A stretch of 24,211 nucleotides of DNA, taken from an uncultured Nitrospira sp. Lineage in GTDB: Bacteria > Nitrospirota > Nitrospiria > Nitrospirales > Nitrospiraceae. The DNA lies in NCBI GenBank assembly GCA_946479785.1, contig CAMLHQ010000045.1:1-24211 (forward strand), in the 5' to 3' direction. The translations under genes and the position numbers were made by a program. The notes beneath the pieces are model-generated. The model was not told the origin of the DNA. It saw only the letters and a program-made list of their open reading frames with translations, and did no database searches. Position 1 is the stretch's first letter. Every line of letters begins with the position of its first letter. Shown here piece by piece: positions 22,501 through 24,211 of the stretch.

Positions 22501-23517
22501 CTGGCTTTCAGAGGCAAGCTCGCTTGAGAGGTCTTGCGCTTCCGGTTCGGTCGTTGCCAAAGTCGATCCTGTGCCATTCGACGGAGAAGAATCGAGAGAT
22601 AGGGATAAACCGAATTCATCCGACGACGCGCGTGTGGTCGACGACAACGAGTCGGAAGTTCCATCCTGTTGCGGCGGAGCAAGCGGAGGACCCTGAAACG
22701 CTTCGCTCTCCACAACTGATTCGTAGTCGTGCACCTCATCCGGAAGAATCGAGAGATCAGGAGAATCCACTGACATTGCTGTCGTCGACGGGGAGTCCGA
22801 TGCCGCGGGCAATTCATCGGTCACTTCCCACGGCATGACCTCCGGTAGAGGATGTTCTGGGGCGACTGAACCAGCGCTATCGTGGAATTCTGGGCCTGCC
22901 TCATTGCCGGAGGCCGTCGCTGGAATACCCGAAGGACGGACAAGAAATTCTCCGGTCTGCACATCGAACAGCGGAGCGAGTTGGAACGCGACGGGGCTAG
23001 CAGGAGCTAGCTCTCTAATTTTTGAATAGAGCTCTGCAGCCTTTTGCGGGTTTTCCGAATCGGGATCATCGCGCAAAATCTCAATGGCTTTACCCAGTTC
23101 GCCCACTGCTGCCATCTCGTCACCCTTTTGTTGGTACACATGAGCCAAAAGCTCGAGAAAGGGGACGCAGCGGGGACCAGCGGCAAGATATTCGCGCAGG
23201 AGCGATTCCGCTAGCCAATAGTCTTGTCTGCCGATGGCTTCATTGGCGAGAGATTCAAAGGCCTGTCTTGCCGTAACCAGGCTTCCGAGCTTGAGATGAA
23301 GGGTGGCAAACAAGCGGCGGGCTTCGGTATTGTGAGGATCGAGCGCGAGCAGTTCTTTGAGGGCAGCGGACGACCGGCCGTACTTGCCGGTGTTCATATG
23401 CGTGATGGCTTCTTCGAGGAGAGCGCTCTTCTTGCTGTATCCGACAACACCCCGCTTGTGCACGCGTGAGGGTGCCTTTTTGTCGGCTTTTTGAGAGGTT
23501 CGCTTGTCCGTCCGCAC
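19582..23517 (-). CDS. Giant TPR protein with disordered linker, one membrane helix and exported C-terminal domain
   Basis: This 1311-aa protein has four parts. Residues about 30-180 are TPR-like helices (ALKELLALDPHNTEARRLFA, LLREYLAAGPRCVPFLELLA). Residues about 190-850 are low-complexity Ser/Pro/Glu/Ala with three MPWE motifs at Met228, Met354 and Met436, the last two within SPMPWEQ repeats. One membrane helix lies near 855-885 (LTFLALMFTITTMVVAAVG). A C-terminal domain of about 425 residues (GYLLLLGFDAPVGQDPVQAG, SPNCNHVLLVHRLFLLEG) should be periplasmic. The start GTG 23517 follows AAGG by 7 nt. I do not recognise the C-terminal domain; the linker Pro/Ser content fits an extended arm crossing from cytosolic TPRs to the membrane. 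It is transcribed away from a gspD-like gene, which may hint at a secretion or envelope link, but there is no direct evidence. Confidence 0.85.
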   Translation of the reverse strand: MRTDKRTSQKADKKAPSRVHKRGVVGYSKKSALLEEAITHMNTGKYGRSSAALKELLALDPHNTEARRLFATLHLKLGSLVTARQAFESLANEAIGRQDYWLAESLLREYLAAGPRCVPFLELLAHVYQQKGDEMAAVGELGKAIEILRDDPDSENPQKAAELYSKIRELAPASPVAFQLAPLFDVQTGEFLVRPSGIPATASGNEAGPEFHDSAGSVAPEHPLPEVMPWEVTDELPAASDSPSTTAMSVDSPDLSILPDEVHDYESVVESEAFQGPPLAPPQQDGTSDSLSSTTRASSDEFGLSLSLDSSPSNGTGSTLATTEPEAQDLSSELASESQAGSEPGPANGIASPMPWEQLADASIQISEPETPPISDPHLALESILASLRVQDGATDPTVAIDESPTSTIEAAEPSVLPESMEPARTDSSAQLSSPMPWEQVSDAAMQIPEVEASPPESTPLQEPPSSSLTEEALSPTSPLASNPESDSAGVETPQPSSFSWNSVFDNAWKFAAGTMAPSHAAPSEQAQELSSEPQQAGWHPERESEAHGRSSPISMVPNIAPSPPIPADSPTAELPTFVSHQSSDDIPLAQLAPAMPASFSTVVEEQKIPEAEPAPIELSGPASSVEQTNQEPGLVENRSTSEAPPQAISSTPPTMVEPPPILHETAPPAGAPSHWNTGEVAVQVHRPTQKKKRWDKEPEEVEQTPTIPVPALEALSETLAGAIREWKSTPLEPAAPAVAEEVAPPQADTRPDWMQASDAITFNGPAASSPKMKSGSDSDVALPREDAEPAHSSAASAVDVLFSPSSTVDHVSASGHLSWAKPRPRFIARLHRVRIGVSSFISYCFSTTRSLTFLALMFTITTMVVAAVGVGALGLAWIAMEDPPSSLYQNLTITPPRVVADSKKNGYLLLLGFDAPVGQDPVQAGYERKADEYDIASAQVCMSGDDANGGSGSAGASTHVVKGWFRSGDPAAQIKGQGETVRSMVNRESTALSRYQRWLTMPFDDWGYGQLLSPNCNHVLLVHRLFLLEGFSQDPASGLDRLEADLQSWRTALGQSKTLMMKMLAVTAVQDDASIASGLLSRMDLDGSALTRLSKMVRPLDQVELSVRWPMQSHFVWATKAVPAELKQDKPHDRPWHASMVAAMHLPVQRRANAYAEYYEATNKAVAGGRYMNLPKLSGFVRTPATGLTDYLVNPIEHIVGIEPLPSWDPYVLRMIEADAQLRLVGLQVWLRRGPQEGDVLMRLAKAGQAYYDPFTGLPMLVNQRKGLIYSVGRDGKDQEGDRLNDVVVTIPFAPSLSESRRAAASSQSR

Positions 23518-23601
23518 GTTCTAACCTTAGCAGATCACCCTGCACAAACCGGCTCTCCTGGCTGGCCTCAGCCCAATTTTGCCTCCGCACCAACCGGTAC
23601 C

Positions 23602-23629
23602 ACTATGTAATGGGGGTAACCGGTGACAA
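23602..23629 (-). promoter_or_regulatory. Candidate promoter of the TPR gene, flanked by AACCGGT repeats
   Basis: On the minus strand TTGTCA (23629-23624) and CATAGT (23607-23602) are 16 nt apart, which would give a leader of about 78 nt. AACCGGT, with palindromic core ACCGGT, occurs at 23592-23598 and 23618-23624, on either side of the -10, and as AACCGGC at 23547-23553. The promoter match is modest. Confidence 0.3.
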
Positions 23630-23950
23630 GTGTGCAATCCCGATGCCATCTTGACCCGGGCGCTAAAGACTTTTTTTCTTTATTTATCATTAGTTCGAGC
23701 GAAGAAGCTGTCATCCGCTCTAGCAGGATTACTTCAAAATTGGACAACCTTACCGAGAATGGGCAAAAGCCAAGCTCGCGGATCTTCAGTGCATAACTGG
23801 CTCCGGAAAGCATCATGTGGATGATCCTTCCGATGGTCTTTCGCGAGACTTGCAGCTAGGTTCACATCGGGCCTCCAATGGTTGGTTGTGTCACTGCATA
23901 GCCTTGTGTTACGGTCCTTCATGTTTCTTGCGTTGACCCACTGATGAAAG

Positions 23951-23964
23951 GCGTTCTTGAACGC
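23951..23964. repeat. Inverted repeat just before the gspD start
   Basis: GCGTTC-TT-GAACGC is a 6-bp inverted repeat ending 11 nt before the gspD ATG (23976). In the mRNA it would sit where a ribosome lands, and no clear Shine-Dalgarno is visible, so it could affect translation or be an operator. Confidence 0.35.
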
Positions 23965-23975
23965 TGATCCTCTTT

Positions 23976-24211
23976 ATGCCACTTTTTGCACAGATTCACT
24001 ATTATCGCCTGCATTGGTGCCTTTGGGCCTACCTAGTTAGTTGCCTTCTTGCTCCTCTTCCCATTTTTGCTCAACAGGGTAACAGCTCACCTGGACGCGT
24101 GGCCTTGGACTTCAATGATGTCGAACTTTCAGTTTTTGTTCGTTTTATTAGCGAACTGACTGGCAAGAATTTTGTCCTGGATGACGCGGTCAAGAAAGCC
24201 GGCGGCAAGAT
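23976..24211 (+). CDS. gspD: Type II secretion system secretin GspD, N-terminal part
   Basis: The frame from ATG 23976 runs off the window end after 78 codons. It begins with a signal peptide (HWCLWAYLVSCLLAPLPIFAQ) and then VALDFNDVELSVFVRFISEL followed by TGKNFVLDDAVKKAGGK, the N0 domain opening shared by GspD/PilQ-type secretins. GspD forms the outer-membrane channel of type II secretion. It is the only plus-strand gene in the window and probably heads a secretion gene set to the right. The start is the one that gives a normal signal peptide; it lacks a clear Shine-Dalgarno and is preceded by a hairpin. With only the N0 domain visible, a related secretin cannot be fully excluded, but the pattern fits GspD best. 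Confidence 0.87.
   Translation, partial: MPLFAQIHYYRLHWCLWAYLVSCLLAPLPIFAQQGNSSPGRVALDFNDVELSVFVRFISELTGKNFVLDDAVKKAGGK

Larger units (their letters stand above)
23518..23975. other. 458-bp noncoding divergent region
   Basis: This gap between the TPR gene (leftward) and the gspD-like gene (rightward) holds no convincing coding sequence. It contains a candidate promoter for the TPR gene, AACCGGT repeats, an AT-rich patch around 23668-23693 with a run of seven T, and a hairpin just before the gspD start. Small frames in both strands lack ribosome sites and plausible protein composition. Confidence 0.6.

Noticed and set aside
23668..23693. T-rich run as an intrinsic terminator
   Set aside because: No stable stem precedes the T run on the plus strand, and no plus-strand gene ends here.
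23568..23816. 82-codon minus-strand frame in the divergent region
   Set aside because: There is no Shine-Dalgarno and no domain, and the frame covers the AT-rich patch and the candidate promoter; noncoding sequence is more likely.
1..24211. Possible mobile element, defence island or CRISPR array
   Set aside because: I saw no transposase, integrase, tRNA-associated repeats, nuclease/toxin pairs or regularly spaced repeats; the genes are ordinary envelope, lipid and regulatory functions.

Overview
This 24.2-kb window reads as chromosomal DNA of a free-living Gram-negative (diderm) bacterium. The evidence is LolA-like and MMPL export genes, lauroyl-type acyltransferase chemistry, a DUF4105 protein that looks like an outer-membrane beta-barrel, Tat and Sec signal peptides, and a type II secretion secretin at the right edge. 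Base composition is moderately GC-rich, and almost every gene is on the minus strand, many with ATGA- or GTGA-type stop/start overlaps. The mix of families makes me lean towards Nitrospirota (Nitrospira-like), but this is an inference from gene content and is not proven here. I see no tRNA, rRNA, CRISPR array, insertion sequence or phage gene.

Region 1 (1-10046, minus strand) is one compact operon of 12 genes resembling an aryl polyene (APE) or related polyunsaturated-lipid pathway. In transcription order it encodes a UbiE-like methyltransferase, an acyl carrier protein, an acyl-ACP ligase, a FabZ/ApeI-like dehydratase, a lauroyl-type acyltransferase, a LolA-like carrier, an MMPL exporter, a ketosynthase, a half-ketosynthase (chain-length-factor-like), an ApeP-like dehydratase, a ketoreductase, and a family 2 glycosyltransferase cut by the window start. 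The expected division of labour is: the ligase loads an aryl starter on the ACP; ketosynthase/CLF, ketoreductase and the two hotdog dehydratases build the conjugated polyene; acyltransferase and glycosyltransferase join it to a lipid head; MMPL and LolA-like proteins move it to the outer membrane.

Region 2 (10186-17425, minus strand) is an envelope-themed run. In transcription order it holds a Tat-exported amidohydrolase, an AIM24-family protein, a membrane M48 metallopeptidase, a YfcE-like metallophosphoesterase, then DUF3332, DUF3015 and DUF4105 proteins. The phosphoesterase overlaps both neighbours. The DUF3332/DUF3015/DUF4105 trio has no assigned function and is a good candidate for an undescribed envelope module.

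Region 3 (17503-19395, minus strand) is a sigma-factor operon: an ECF-like sigma factor, a DUF3619-like single-pass anti-sigma candidate, a 111-residue exported protein, and a DUF3106 protein made of seven ~18-residue repeats. An inverted repeat covers the -35 and spacer of its best promoter.

Region 4 (19582-24211) has a 1311-residue protein (minus strand) with TPRs, a ~650-residue disordered linker carrying three MPWE motifs, one membrane segment and a ~425-residue exported domain. A 458-bp noncoding divergent region separates it from the start of a gspD-like secretin (plus strand), which is cut by the window end.
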